Assembly (NCBI RefSeq): GCF_030315745.1
Contig: NZ_JASXSH010000011.1
Coordinates: 104,545 to 168,544, forward strand
Direction of reading: 5' to 3'
Source of the DNA: Gordonia heveisoli
GTDB taxonomy: Bacteria; Actinomycetota; Actinomycetes; Mycobacteriales; Mycobacteriaceae
DNA length: 64,000 bases
How positions within the stretch are numbered: the first letter of the stretch is position 1; every line of letters begins with the position of its first letter. Under the pieces are notes generated by a model. That model searched no databases and was not told the origin of the DNA. It worked only from the letters and a program-made list of their open reading frames with translations. Both the position numbers and the translations under genes were made by a program. Below, piece after piece: positions 29,089-37,719 of the stretch.

Positions 29089-29955
29089 ATGACCGCGTCA
29101 CGGTATGTGCCGCCTGCCCTCCGGCCCGTCGAGGCAGCCAAGGGTCTCTATCGGGGGCCGCGCAACCTGCTCGCCCAGATGGGGCATCTGATCACCTTCC
29201 TGGTGCGTTCCATCGGGGCGGTGCCGCTCGCCTTCCGCCACTACCGGAACGAGGTCTGGCGCCTGCTGTCCGATGTCGCGTGGGGCAACGGCGCGATCGT
29301 CGTCGGCGGCGGCACGGTCGGCGTCATGGTCATCCTCGGCATCATGGGCGGTGCGACGGTCGGGATCGAGGGCTATACCGCGCTGAATCTGCTGGGGATG
29401 TCGTCGGTCACCGGTGGTCTGTCCGCCTTCGCGACGACTCGCGAGATCGCGCCGCTGCTCGCCGCCACCGCGTTCACCGCGCAATCGGGGTGCCGCTTCA
29501 CCGCGCAGCTCGGCTCGATGCGGATCAGCGAGGAGATCGACGCGCTCGAGGCGATCGCGATCCGTCCGCTGCCGTATCTGGTGACCACCCGGATGAGCGC
29601 CGCGGTGCTGGCCATCATCCCGCTCTACTCGGTGTCGTTGGCCGCCAACTACATCGCCTGCCAGGTGATGTTCCAGGTGCAGAGCGGCAAGGGGGCCGGG
29701 ACGTATCTGGCCTATTTCAACTCGTTCATCCTGTCCCAGGATGTGGTGTGGTCGTTCCTCAAGGTGATCGTCTTCGTTCTGCTGACGACGTTCATCCAGT
29801 GCTATTACGGCTACTTCGCCTCCGGTGGTCCCGAAGGTGTCGGGGTCGCGGCCGGCCATGCGATCCGGCTCGCGATCATCGTCATCGTCTTCGCCAACAC
29901 GATCATGACGCTGGTGTTCTGGGGCCTTGAGCCCGGCGTCCAGATATCGGGTTAG
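29089..29955 (+). CDS. YrbEB-type Mce permease (MlaE family)
   Basis: The 288-residue protein is the second MlaE-family permease. Motifs include GGGTVGVMVILGIMGGATVGIEGY, TAQSGCRFTAQLGSMRISEEIDALEAIAIRPLPYLVTTR and YYGYFASGGPEGVGVAAGHAIR. Five or six membrane segments are apparent. With the upstream permease it forms the inner-membrane channel that takes lipid from the Mce protein assembly. The gap from the previous gene is a single base, so the two are probably translationally coupled. Confidence 0.93.
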   Translation: MTASRYVPPALRPVEAAKGLYRGPRNLLAQMGHLITFLVRSIGAVPLAFRHYRNEVWRLLSDVAWGNGAIVVGGGTVGVMVILGIMGGATVGIEGYTALNLLGMSSVTGGLSAFATTREIAPLLAATAFTAQSGCRFTAQLGSMRISEEIDALEAIAIRPLPYLVTTRMSAAVLAIIPLYSVSLAANYIACQVMFQVQSGKGAGTYLAYFNSFILSQDVVWSFLKVIVFVLLTTFIQCYYGYFASGGPEGVGVAAGHAIRLAIIVIVFANTIMTLVFWGLEPGVQISG

Positions 29956-29965
29956 GGGGCGTCAG

Positions 29966-31276
29966 ATGAACATCTCGACGGACGGTCGCAATCCTTCGCT
30001 GTTGCAGTACGTGCTGCGCGGCGTCGTCTTCTTCATCGTGCTGGCACTCGTCTTCGTGCTGCTGCTGATGCGCTACCAGGGGGCGTTCACCGCGAAGGTG
30101 CCGGTGACCGCCGAGCTCAACGACGTGGGCGACGGCCTGGTGACCGGTGCCGACGTTCGCTACAACGGTCTGATCGTGGGCAAGGTGTCCACAATCGACG
30201 TGCAGGACAACGGTTCCGGTGGACAACAGCTCAAGCTCGTGCGGATCGACCTGGATCCCGATCAGGCCGAGGGCATCCCGGCCAACGTGACCGCGCGTAC
30301 GGTGCCGTCGAATCTCTTCGGCGTGAACTCCGTCGAATTCGTCCGACCCGCCGATCCGGGTACCGCGCGCCTGACCGACGACGCCACCATCCCGGCCGAC
30401 ACCTCGCTCACGACGATTCGCCTGCAGGACGCGCAGAACGAGTTGCGCACCCTGCTGCGGGCCGTTCCGCCCGCCGAACTGGCCAGTCTGCTGGGTGCGA
30501 TCTCCGGTGCGCTCAAGGGCGGTGGGTCGACCTTCGGATCCTTCGTCGGAGTGCTGCAGACCTACTTCGACAGCATCAACGCGATGTTCCCGCCCGGTGC
30601 GCCTCCGGGATTCCAGAACTTCAACAACGCGGTCATCGGCCTGTCGAAGTCTGCGCCGCAACTACTGGATGCGCTCGGACGCAGCGTCATCCCGGCGATG
30701 ACAATCGCGGAGAAGCAACGCGACCTGACCGCACTGCTGTCGGCTGGGCAGGGCATCCTCGACCAGACCCAGTTGGTGTTCGCGCGCAACGGCGACTCCG
30801 GTAAGCGGCTGGTCGCGGACCTGAACCGGACCCTCGGCGCGGCAGTACTCGAACCCGACGCCCTGCCCGAGGCGCTGACCGCACTGAACAATCTTGCCGC
30901 CAAGGTGCTGACCGTGTTCACCGGTGTCAACGGTCACGCCCAGTTGAACATCGGCGTCAGCTTCGGCGCGTTCATGCGCTACACCCGGCAGAACTGCCCG
31001 GTGTACAACGGCGGCCCCTACGGTCAGCTGCGCGGCCCGGGGTGTGTCGGTCCGGGTACCGGAACGGGGCCGACGAGTTCGGGTCCGCTGATGATCTATC
31101 CGTCCGACGGCATGCGCCGGATGTCACCGGCCGGGGCGGTCACCACCGAAGCCGACAGTGCGACGCTGGGCGCGGCACTCGGACGTAAGCCCAGCGCCGC
31201 GGACACCCTGATGCTGGGTCCGTTGGTCCAGTCGGTCGAGGTCACCAAACGCACACCCGGGGGAGGGGGACGATGA
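29966..31276 (+). CDS. MceA family lipid-transport protein
   Basis: The 436-residue protein has an N-terminal membrane anchor (about residues 16-36), the MCE/MlaD domain (VPVTAELNDVGDGLVTGADVRYNGLIVGKVSTIDVQ, about residues 44-140) and a long helical region that forms the tunnel in Mce complexes. The tail has several prolines and glycines and two cysteines (NCPVYNGG, GPGCVG). It is the first of six consecutive MCE-domain genes, in the standard A-F order. The ATG at 29966 is preferred to an upstream in-frame start at 29927 inside the permease gene. It overlaps the next gene by 4 bp. Confidence 0.9.
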   Translation: MNISTDGRNPSLLQYVLRGVVFFIVLALVFVLLLMRYQGAFTAKVPVTAELNDVGDGLVTGADVRYNGLIVGKVSTIDVQDNGSGGQQLKLVRIDLDPDQAEGIPANVTARTVPSNLFGVNSVEFVRPADPGTARLTDDATIPADTSLTTIRLQDAQNELRTLLRAVPPAELASLLGAISGALKGGGSTFGSFVGVLQTYFDSINAMFPPGAPPGFQNFNNAVIGLSKSAPQLLDALGRSVIPAMTIAEKQRDLTALLSAGQGILDQTQLVFARNGDSGKRLVADLNRTLGAAVLEPDALPEALTALNNLAAKVLTVFTGVNGHAQLNIGVSFGAFMRYTRQNCPVYNGGPYGQLRGPGCVGPGTGTGPTSSGPLMIYPSDGMRRMSPAGAVTTEADSATLGAALGRKPSAADTLMLGPLVQSVEVTKRTPGGGGR

Positions 31277-32319
31277 GCGCCGATCAGGCATCCATCCGTA
31301 AACCGCTGATCGGCTTCTCGCTGTTCGCGGTCGTCGCTCTGCTGCTCACCTACATCATCTATTCGACGCTGGAACGGTCGGTATCGGGACATACCGAGAG
31401 CTTCTCCACCTACTTCGGCGACGCGTCGGGTCTGGCGGTCGGCGACGATGTGCGGATGGCCGGCGTCCGGGTCGGTCGCGTCCAGTCGATCGACCTCGAC
31501 AACGGCCGCGCCCGAGTCGAATTCGAGGTGCAGGACGACCAGCAGATCCTCACCAACACCAAGTCCCAGATCCGCTACCAGAACCTGATCGGTCAGCGCT
31601 ACCTGAATCTGGTGCTGGACCCGAAAGTGGCGAGCACCCCGATGCCGCCCGGGTCGACACTCAAACTTCCGTCGGAGGATTCCTTCGACGTCACCAAGCT
31701 GCTCGCCGGCTTCCAGCCGGTCTTCGAGACCCTCGACGCCCAGCAGGTCAACGAACTGTCGATGGGGCTGATCAAGACCTTCCAGGGGGACTACGACGGC
31801 AACGAGGTGTTGTTGAGCCGGACGATCGCACAGGTCGGCAAACTCGCGAACGACACCGCCAATCGGGATCTCGTCATCGGTGCGATCATCGACAACCTGA
31901 GCGGGGTCATGCGTGATCTGTCCCAACAGGGTGGTCAGCTCGGGACCGTCATCGGCAACATGGCCAAGCTGATCGAGAACCTCAACGGGAACTCGGCGGC
32001 CTTCGGCCGGGCGGTCTCGGATCTGGGTAACACCGCCAGCGGGTTCGCCAACGTCCTCAGCCGTAGCCGCGCCGACCTGAGCGACGCCGCCACCAGCGCG
32101 CGCCTGGCCACGCAGACCCTGATCGGAAACGGCGCCAAACTCGACCAGATGGCCGTCGACCTACCGATCTTCCTCGGCCATTTCCCGATGGTCCTCGGCG
32201 AGGGTAATTACCTCAACATCTATGCCTGCGATCTCGACATCGCGATCGGTGACGTCCTGCTGCCGCCCGGCATCATCAATCGAATCGGCGGCACCAAGCA
32301 TTCGGTGGTGTGCCGATGA
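31273..32319 (+). CDS. MceB family lipid-transport protein
   Basis: The 348-residue protein has an N-terminal transmembrane anchor (IGFSLFAVVALLLTYIIYSTL) and an MCE domain with FSTYFGDASGLAVGDDVRMAGVRVGRVQSIDL and SQIRYQNLIGQRYLNLVL, then helical repeats and a C-terminal cysteine pair (YACDLDI, HSVVCR). It fits the MceB position and is coupled to its neighbours by ATGA overlaps at both ends. It is probably part of a hetero-hexameric periplasmic tube that carries lipids to the YrbE permease. Confidence 0.9.
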   Translation: MSADQASIRKPLIGFSLFAVVALLLTYIIYSTLERSVSGHTESFSTYFGDASGLAVGDDVRMAGVRVGRVQSIDLDNGRARVEFEVQDDQQILTNTKSQIRYQNLIGQRYLNLVLDPKVASTPMPPGSTLKLPSEDSFDVTKLLAGFQPVFETLDAQQVNELSMGLIKTFQGDYDGNEVLLSRTIAQVGKLANDTANRDLVIGAIIDNLSGVMRDLSQQGGQLGTVIGNMAKLIENLNGNSAAFGRAVSDLGNTASGFANVLSRSRADLSDAATSARLATQTLIGNGAKLDQMAVDLPIFLGHFPMVLGEGNYLNIYACDLDIAIGDVLLPPGIINRIGGTKHSVVCR

Positions 32320-33308
32320 GTCTCAGCACGCATTTCTATGAGAACAAGCGCTTCTGGTACGGCCTGATCGGTGCCGTGGTCATCGCGGTGATCCTGGTCG
32401 GCGTCGTCGGCCTGGGGAGCGCGCATATCGGCAAGACGACCTACACCGGCGAATTCCAGCAGGCCGGCGGCATCCGTCCTGGCGACAAGGTGCGGGTGGC
32501 GGGTATCAACAAGGGCGAGGTCAGCAACACCGAACTCAAGGGCTACTACGTCGAGGTCACGATGAAACTCGACGACGACGTCAAGGTCTCGGCCGACGGT
32601 ATCGCCGAGATCAAGATGTCGACGCTGCTCGGGCAGCGTTATGTCGACGTCTCGCTGGGGTCATCGCAGGAACCGCTCAAGGACAACAACTTCGAGATCC
32701 AGAACACACGGGTGCCCTACGACCTGCAACGCGCCATCGAGGCCGGCGCCCCGATCCTCAACGGCATCGAGAGTCAGCCCTTCGCCGACAGCATCAAGGA
32801 ACTCAACCACCAGCTCAAGGACGCACCGGCGATCACCAAGCCGACCGTGGACGCGCTGACCGAGATGTCGAAGGTGGTCACCAACCGGCGTGACCAGATC
32901 AACCAGCTGATCGCAGACACCAAGACTGTGTCCAATGTGGTCAACGGCAACCAGGCGCAGCTGGCCATCATCATCGGGCAGGGGCGGCAGTTGGCGCAGA
33001 AGATCACCGCCCGGGAGGCGTTGGTGACCAAGCTCCTCGACGGGATCGCCGAACTCACCGAACAGGCGAAGGCGGTCGCGGGGGAGAACGGCAATCAGTT
33101 CGCGCCGATCATGGCCAACCTGAACACCATCTCGCAGGGCCTGGAGAAGAACCGCGCGAACCTGCGCAAACTGCTGGAGATCTTGCCGGTGACCGCCCGC
33201 ATGACCAACAACATCATCGGCGACGGCCCCTACGCCAACGGCTACCTGCCGTGGGGCATCTTCCCCGACAACTGGCTCTGCCTGGCCCGGGTGGTGGACG
33301 GATGCTGA
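32316..33308 (+). CDS. MceC family lipid-transport protein
   Basis: The 330-residue protein has a membrane anchor (FWYGLIGAVVIAVILVGVVGLG) and an MCE domain with TYTGEFQQAGGIRPGDKVRVAGINKGEVSN and EIKMSTLLGQRYVDVSL, then a coiled helical segment (about residues 140-300). It ends NWLCLARVVDGC. The ATG at 32316 overlaps the mceB stop. A GTG two codons upstream is also in frame. It is shorter than many MceC proteins, which often carry a long proline-rich tail that is absent here. Confidence 0.9.
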   Translation: MSLSTHFYENKRFWYGLIGAVVIAVILVGVVGLGSAHIGKTTYTGEFQQAGGIRPGDKVRVAGINKGEVSNTELKGYYVEVTMKLDDDVKVSADGIAEIKMSTLLGQRYVDVSLGSSQEPLKDNNFEIQNTRVPYDLQRAIEAGAPILNGIESQPFADSIKELNHQLKDAPAITKPTVDALTEMSKVVTNRRDQINQLIADTKTVSNVVNGNQAQLAIIIGQGRQLAQKITAREALVTKLLDGIAELTEQAKAVAGENGNQFAPIMANLNTISQGLEKNRANLRKLLEILPVTARMTNNIIGDGPYANGYLPWGIFPDNWLCLARVVDGC

Positions 33309-33328
33309 ACGGACAGGGGAGGACTCGC

Positions 33329-34423
33329 GTGCTGGGATCCCGGCGGACCGGGACACTGGTTCTGCTCGCATTGCTGACGGTCGTCGGGCTGTCGGGGTGT
33401 TCGCTCATCCCGGCGAGTTGGAAGGCCGCCGCGGGATCCGCCTACGAGCTGACCGCCTATTTCGACAACGTCGCCGGTCTCTACGACAGCAACGACGTCT
33501 CGGTACTCGGCATGCCGGTCGGCCAGGTGACCTCGGTGGAGCAGCAGGGCACCCGGGTAAAGGTGACCTTCACCGTCGACAAGAGTGTCTCGATCCCCAA
33601 GGAGGCGACCGCGGCGATCGTGAACACCTCGATCGTCACCACCCGCCACATCGAACTGAGCCCGGCCTACACCGAGGGACCCACACTCGCCGACGGTGAC
33701 GTCGTGCCGACGACGAAGGCGCCGGTGTCGGTCGGCGAACTGTTCGACTCGCTCAACAGTCTGGTCACCGCGCTCGGCGGCGACGGTCAGGGCAATGGCC
33801 CACTGGCCGACATGATCGACATCACCTCCGGTATCTCCAGCGGCAACGGTGAACGGATCCGGCAGGCGCTGCGTGAACTTGGCTCGGCCTCGGAGGTCGT
33901 CTCGGGGAACAGTGACGCCCTCGTCGACGTCGTCAAGACGATCCAAGGGCTGACCTCGACCCTGGTCGGTAACTATCCGAAGATGAAGGAGTTCTCGGCG
34001 GCCATCAACGACGTCGGGATGATGTTGCAGCGCCAGTCGCCCGGCCTGGTGGCCACGATGGGCAATCTGAATACGGCACTGCGCAACACCTCGGCATTCC
34101 TGGCGAACAACACCGGGACCATCTCCGCGTCGTTCAGCCGTCTCGGGGCGTTGGCCACCAATCTGGGGGACTTCTCCCGGCAGGTCGTGGAGACCATCGA
34201 CGTCGGCCCGCTGCTCTTCCAGAATCTGAGCAACTCGGTCTCCGCCGAACAGGGGGCGTGGCGCGCGCAGGTGCTCCTGGACAAGTCGTTGCTCGACAAC
34301 GAACTGCTGGCGAAGTTCTGCGAGACCATCAACCTGCACAAGGATGGTTGCCGCACTGGCAAACTCAAGGACTTCGGACCCGATCTGGGCATCTACTCCG
34401 GCCTGTTGGCCCTCCTGAAATGA
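33329..34423 (+). CDS. MceD family protein, with an unusual lipobox
   Basis: This gene is fourth in the six MCE genes. Its MCE domain has ELTAYFDNVAGLYDSNDVSVLGMPVGQVTSVEQQGTRVKVTF and a long helical region. Its N-terminus, MLGSRRTGTLVLLALLTVVGLSGC, is a type II signal peptide with lipobox LSGC, whereas MceD proteins normally have an uncleaved membrane anchor. The GTG at 33329 is chosen for the strong AGGGGAGGA site. An ATG at 33302 would add nine residues and keep the lipobox. At 364 residues it is on the short side. Two cysteines near the C-terminus (KFCETIN, DGCRTG) may pair. Confidence 0.87.
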   Translation: MLGSRRTGTLVLLALLTVVGLSGCSLIPASWKAAAGSAYELTAYFDNVAGLYDSNDVSVLGMPVGQVTSVEQQGTRVKVTFTVDKSVSIPKEATAAIVNTSIVTTRHIELSPAYTEGPTLADGDVVPTTKAPVSVGELFDSLNSLVTALGGDGQGNGPLADMIDITSGISSGNGERIRQALRELGSASEVVSGNSDALVDVVKTIQGLTSTLVGNYPKMKEFSAAINDVGMMLQRQSPGLVATMGNLNTALRNTSAFLANNTGTISASFSRLGALATNLGDFSRQVVETIDVGPLLFQNLSNSVSAEQGAWRAQVLLDKSLLDNELLAKFCETINLHKDGCRTGKLKDFGPDLGIYSGLLALLK

Positions 34424-34432
34424 GGTCCCGAC

Positions 34433-35578
34433 ATGAGACTTGCTGACATGAGATCCGCCGGCCGGAAGGCTCCGGCGAGGCGTATGCGCCGCGGTGGTGG
34501 CGTGCTGGTCATCCTCGTCGTCGCGGTGCTGGGGCTGTCCGGCTGCGGACGGTTGCCCGGTTTGACTGTCGAGCAGATCCCGCTGCCGGTGCCGGGAGAC
34601 ATCGGCCAGGCGATCGAGCTGACCGCGAACTTCGACAATGCGCTCAACCTGCCGTCGCGCGCCAAGGTGAAACTCAACGGCACCGACGTCGGGCAGGTCA
34701 CCAAGATCACCGCCAAGGACTATCGGGCCATCGTGACGATGGACGTCAGCGAGTCGGCCAAACTTCCGGTCGGTACCGGGGCCGAACTGCGACAGGCGAC
34801 CCCGCTCGGCGACGTCTTCGTCGCGCTGCTCCCGCCGCCCGGCGCGCCGAAGGGATATATGCGCGAGGGTGACACCCTCTCGGGACCCACGTCGGCCGCG
34901 GCCACCGTCGAAGATCTCCTGGTCAGTATGAGCGGTGTGGTCGACAGCGGGTCGCTGAACTCCGCGACGATCATCTTGACCGAGTTGAGTGCGGCGGTGG
35001 CGCCACATCCCGACGCGCTGCACGGTTCGATCGCCGGACTGACCACCGCGATCCGCAAGTTCAACCAGAATGCGGCCGAGGTCGATGCCTCGCTGCGATA
35101 CACCCGCGTGCTCACCGCGCAACTGGCTGCGGGCCGGGCCCAGATCATGGCCTCGATCAACAAGCTGGCGCCTGCCCTGAGCTCGGTCAACGGTCAGATC
35201 GACCTGATCCTCAGCACGCTGGACAAGACCAAGAGTGTGACGGCCGCGACCAACGACTTCCTGCGGTCGGACGGTGACAACCTCGTCGAGATGATCGGCC
35301 ACCTGTCGACGCTGCTCGGCGGTCTGCAGCAGGCGTCGGGGACGTTGGGCAATCTCGCCGACAACCTCCACGTATTGGTGCCCAAGTGGGTCAAGACGAC
35401 GTCGGGCAGTGCGGCTGCGCTGTCGGCGAAGGTCTATTGGCTGAGTCCGGGTGTGGGTTTCGACTCGGCGAGCCGTCTGCCCGACATCAGTGACGTCGAC
35501 GCCGGTTCGGCTGCCTTGCAGCAGACGCTGACCCGACTGCTGGCCCGTCTGACTGGGACGAAGGGGTGCTGCGGATGA
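34433..35578 (+). CDS. MceE family lipoprotein
   Basis: The 381-residue protein is the expected lipoprotein member of the Mce set. A positively charged N-terminus and hydrophobic segment end in lipobox LSGC (about residue 38). It then has LPGLTVEQIPLPVPGD and the MCE domain ELTANFDNALNLPSRAKVKLNGTDVGQVTKI. The helical region follows and the C-terminus ends KGCCG. It starts 9 bp after mceD and overlaps mceF by 4 bp. An ATG at 34448 is an alternative start. Confidence 0.9.
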   Translation: MRLADMRSAGRKAPARRMRRGGGVLVILVVAVLGLSGCGRLPGLTVEQIPLPVPGDIGQAIELTANFDNALNLPSRAKVKLNGTDVGQVTKITAKDYRAIVTMDVSESAKLPVGTGAELRQATPLGDVFVALLPPPGAPKGYMREGDTLSGPTSAAATVEDLLVSMSGVVDSGSLNSATIILTELSAAVAPHPDALHGSIAGLTTAIRKFNQNAAEVDASLRYTRVLTAQLAAGRAQIMASINKLAPALSSVNGQIDLILSTLDKTKSVTAATNDFLRSDGDNLVEMIGHLSTLLGGLQQASGTLGNLADNLHVLVPKWVKTTSGSAAALSAKVYWLSPGVGFDSASRLPDISDVDAGSAALQQTLTRLLARLTGTKGCCG

Positions 35579-36747
35579 GTGGACTGTTCGGGTACCTGCG
35601 CAAGCATTCGGTGCTCCTGGGCAATCTCGCGTTGATCGGCGTGATGATCGTCGGCCTGTCCTATATCGCCTTCGGCGCCCTGCGGTGGCAACCGTTCACC
35701 GGACGCTACGAGGTGACGATCAACTTCCCGATCTCCGGCGGACTGCAGGAGACGTCCGGGGTCACTCTGCGTGGTGCGCGCATCGGTGATGTGGAATCGA
35801 TTCGGGTGCAGCCTAATTCGGTGCAGGTCAAGGTGAGCATCGAAGACGACGTCCACATCAGCCGGAAGACCAGGGTCAAGGCGCTGGGGCTGTCGGCGGC
35901 TGGTGAGCAGTACGTAGATTTCCAGCCGGAGTCCACCGAGGGGCCGTTTCTGGGTGACGGGGACGTCATCGACGCCGGTCCCGCTGACGTGACGACCCCG
36001 TTCCCGCAACTGCTCGCTTCCTCGCTCGACGTCATCGAACAGATCGACCCGGCCAAGTTGGCATCGACCGTGCACAGCCTCGATGTCGCGCTGGGCACCG
36101 ATGGTGGGACCAACCAGCTCGACGTGCTGTTCAAATCCGGTGGTGCGATCTTCGCCGACCTCTACCGGGTGCTTCCGGAGACGAAGAAGCTGATCAGCGA
36201 GACCGGCGACATCCTGCTCACGACGGCAGGCATCCAGCCGGATTTGTCCACCACGGTGTCCTCGATCAGTTCGCTGGTGAACGCCGCCGTCGCCTCGGAC
36301 CGAGAGCTGCGCACCCTGTTCGAGCACGGTCCCGGGCAGCTGACCAGCCTGACCGGTTCCCTCAATCAGCTCAACGATCCGCTGGCCGACGTGCTCACCG
36401 AGTTCGTCGATATCGCACGGCAGGGAGCGATCCGGGCACCTGCGGTGGCGAATCTGCTCCCCTCGATCCGCGACGCGAGCGTCAAGAGCCTGACGATGTT
36501 CCACGGCGGCGCATGGTGGGCGTTCGGATCCGTCTATCCGCGGCCGGCGTGCAACTACCCGGTGACCCCGCGGCGACCCACGCAGATCCTTGAGCTCTCG
36601 ATCCCGTCCAATCTGTACTGTGTGACCCAGGATCCGAATCAGCAGGTTCGTGGCTCGGCCAACGCGCCGCGACCGCCGGGGGACGACACGGCCGGACCGC
36701 CGCCGGGATACGACCCCAACGCACGTACCGTGCCCCTGGACCGGTGA
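35575..36747 (+). CDS. MceF family lipid-transport protein
   Basis: The 390-residue protein completes the A-F set. It has an N-terminal anchor (LLGNLALIGVMIVGLSYIAFGAL), an MCE domain with YEVTINFPISGGLQETSGVTLRGARIGDVESIRV and KALGLSAAGEQYVDFQPE, a helical region and a Pro-rich C-terminus. The motif RPACNYPV...LYCVTQDPNQQVRGSANAPRPPGDD resembles other MceF tails. The ATG overlaps the mceE stop. It is followed by a 68-bp gap and an Mce-associated gene. Confidence 0.9.
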   Translation: MSGLFGYLRKHSVLLGNLALIGVMIVGLSYIAFGALRWQPFTGRYEVTINFPISGGLQETSGVTLRGARIGDVESIRVQPNSVQVKVSIEDDVHISRKTRVKALGLSAAGEQYVDFQPESTEGPFLGDGDVIDAGPADVTTPFPQLLASSLDVIEQIDPAKLASTVHSLDVALGTDGGTNQLDVLFKSGGAIFADLYRVLPETKKLISETGDILLTTAGIQPDLSTTVSSISSLVNAAVASDRELRTLFEHGPGQLTSLTGSLNQLNDPLADVLTEFVDIARQGAIRAPAVANLLPSIRDASVKSLTMFHGGAWWAFGSVYPRPACNYPVTPRRPTQILELSIPSNLYCVTQDPNQQVRGSANAPRPPGDDTAGPPPGYDPNARTVPLDR

Positions 36748-36815
36748 TCCACCGCGCAGGTGATCTCCTGCGCACGTGATCACCAGGGGGCCGCGATCAC
36801 AGAGAAATGGCTTAG

Positions 36816-37712
36816 ATGACCGAGCGTGACACCAGCCGCAATGACAAGGAAAACCCGGACGAGCAGAAGCCGGACGAACCGGACACCGGCGGGCAGGGGA
36901 CCGGAACCGTGGGGGACACCGCGGCCGTGACCCGGCCGCAGGGCAAATCCGGACGTAAGCGTGTCCGGCCGGGCGACACTCCGGCCGATGCCGATGCCGA
37001 TGCCGATGCCGACACCGCGACGGCCGACACCGAGACCGTGGTGGCGAGCAAGCCGCCCACCTCGGGCACTGTCCGGTCCGGCCGGCAGGTCACCGTGACC
37101 CTGACCGGGAGCGGTCTCCTCAAGGCATTGGCCGCCGCGGTGGTGATCGGGCTGATCGTCGTCATCGGCGTGCTCGCGGCGAAGCTCCACGACCGCAACC
37201 AGCAGCTCGATGCCTTCGACGACTCGATCGCCGCGTCGAAACATTTCGTCAACGAGTTGGTCGCGACGATGAAGTCCAGCAACAGCGACCAGACCAAGGA
37301 GCGGCTCGGGCCGCTGAGCACCGGCGCGTTCAATGACCGTCTGCAGCGGGAGAGCGCCGAGACCACCGATCAGGCCAACGGCCTCAAGGTGACCAGCGCC
37401 TCCGCCGACATCAAGCTGGCCACGGTGGAGAAGTTCACTGCGGATTCGGCGACCACCCTGGTACAGGCCGAGGTGACCGCGAGCGGGGCCAACTCGACAG
37501 CCCCACAGAAGGCGGTGTTCTTCTACCTCATCCAGCTGGAGAAGCACGACGGGAAGTGGCTGGTGGCCGATATCGGTCCAGCTCCGGGAACCGGCGTGAT
37601 GATCGGTGACGGGACCCAGGCGAACCCGAAGGCTGTGCCCACCAGGCCGGAAGCGCCCACCGGTGCTCCGACGCCCGGCGCGCCGACGCCGGCTCCCACC
37701 CCCGCGGGCTGA
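36816..37712 (+). CDS. Mce-associated membrane protein
   Basis: The 298-residue protein has a polar, acidic N-terminal region (about 1-95), one transmembrane helix (LLKALAAAVVIGLIVVIGVLAA, about 106-127) and an extracytoplasmic domain (about 130-265) followed by a Pro/Ala/Thr tail. Small single-pass proteins of this kind follow many mce operons and are proposed to support the complex. The N-terminal DADADADAD stretch comes from a hexanucleotide repeat. It ends 7 bp from the end of treY on the opposite strand and no terminator was seen there. Confidence 0.82.
   Translation: MTERDTSRNDKENPDEQKPDEPDTGGQGTGTVGDTAAVTRPQGKSGRKRVRPGDTPADADADADADTATADTETVVASKPPTSGTVRSGRQVTVTLTGSGLLKALAAAVVIGLIVVIGVLAAKLHDRNQQLDAFDDSIAASKHFVNELVATMKSSNSDQTKERLGPLSTGAFNDRLQRESAETTDQANGLKVTSASADIKLATVEKFTADSATTLVQAEVTASGANSTAPQKAVFFYLIQLEKHDGKWLVADIGPAPGTGVMIGDGTQANPKAVPTRPEAPTGAPTPGAPTPAPTPAG
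36984..37013 (+). repeat. In-frame hexanucleotide repeat (GCCGAT)
   Basis: Four perfect GCCGAT units and one GCCGAC unit encode alternating Ala-Asp in the cytoplasmic N-terminus of the Mce-associated protein. Copy-number change would alter length without a frameshift. Confidence 0.85.
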
Positions 37713-37719
37713 CGCGAAT

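Noticed and set aside
33242..35371. Minus-strand frame of about 709 codons opposite mceC to mceE
   Set aside because: It crosses three overlapping plus-strand Mce genes and its translation is low-complexity and Arg/Asp/Gly-rich with no domain.
36984..37013. GCCGAT repeat as a phase-variation switch
   Set aside because: The unit is six bases, so copy-number change keeps the frame; only the length of an Ala-Asp stretch would vary.
28078..37719. Mobile element borders around the Mce operon
   Set aside because: No transposase, integrase, terminal repeats, target-site duplication or tRNA gene was found at either end.
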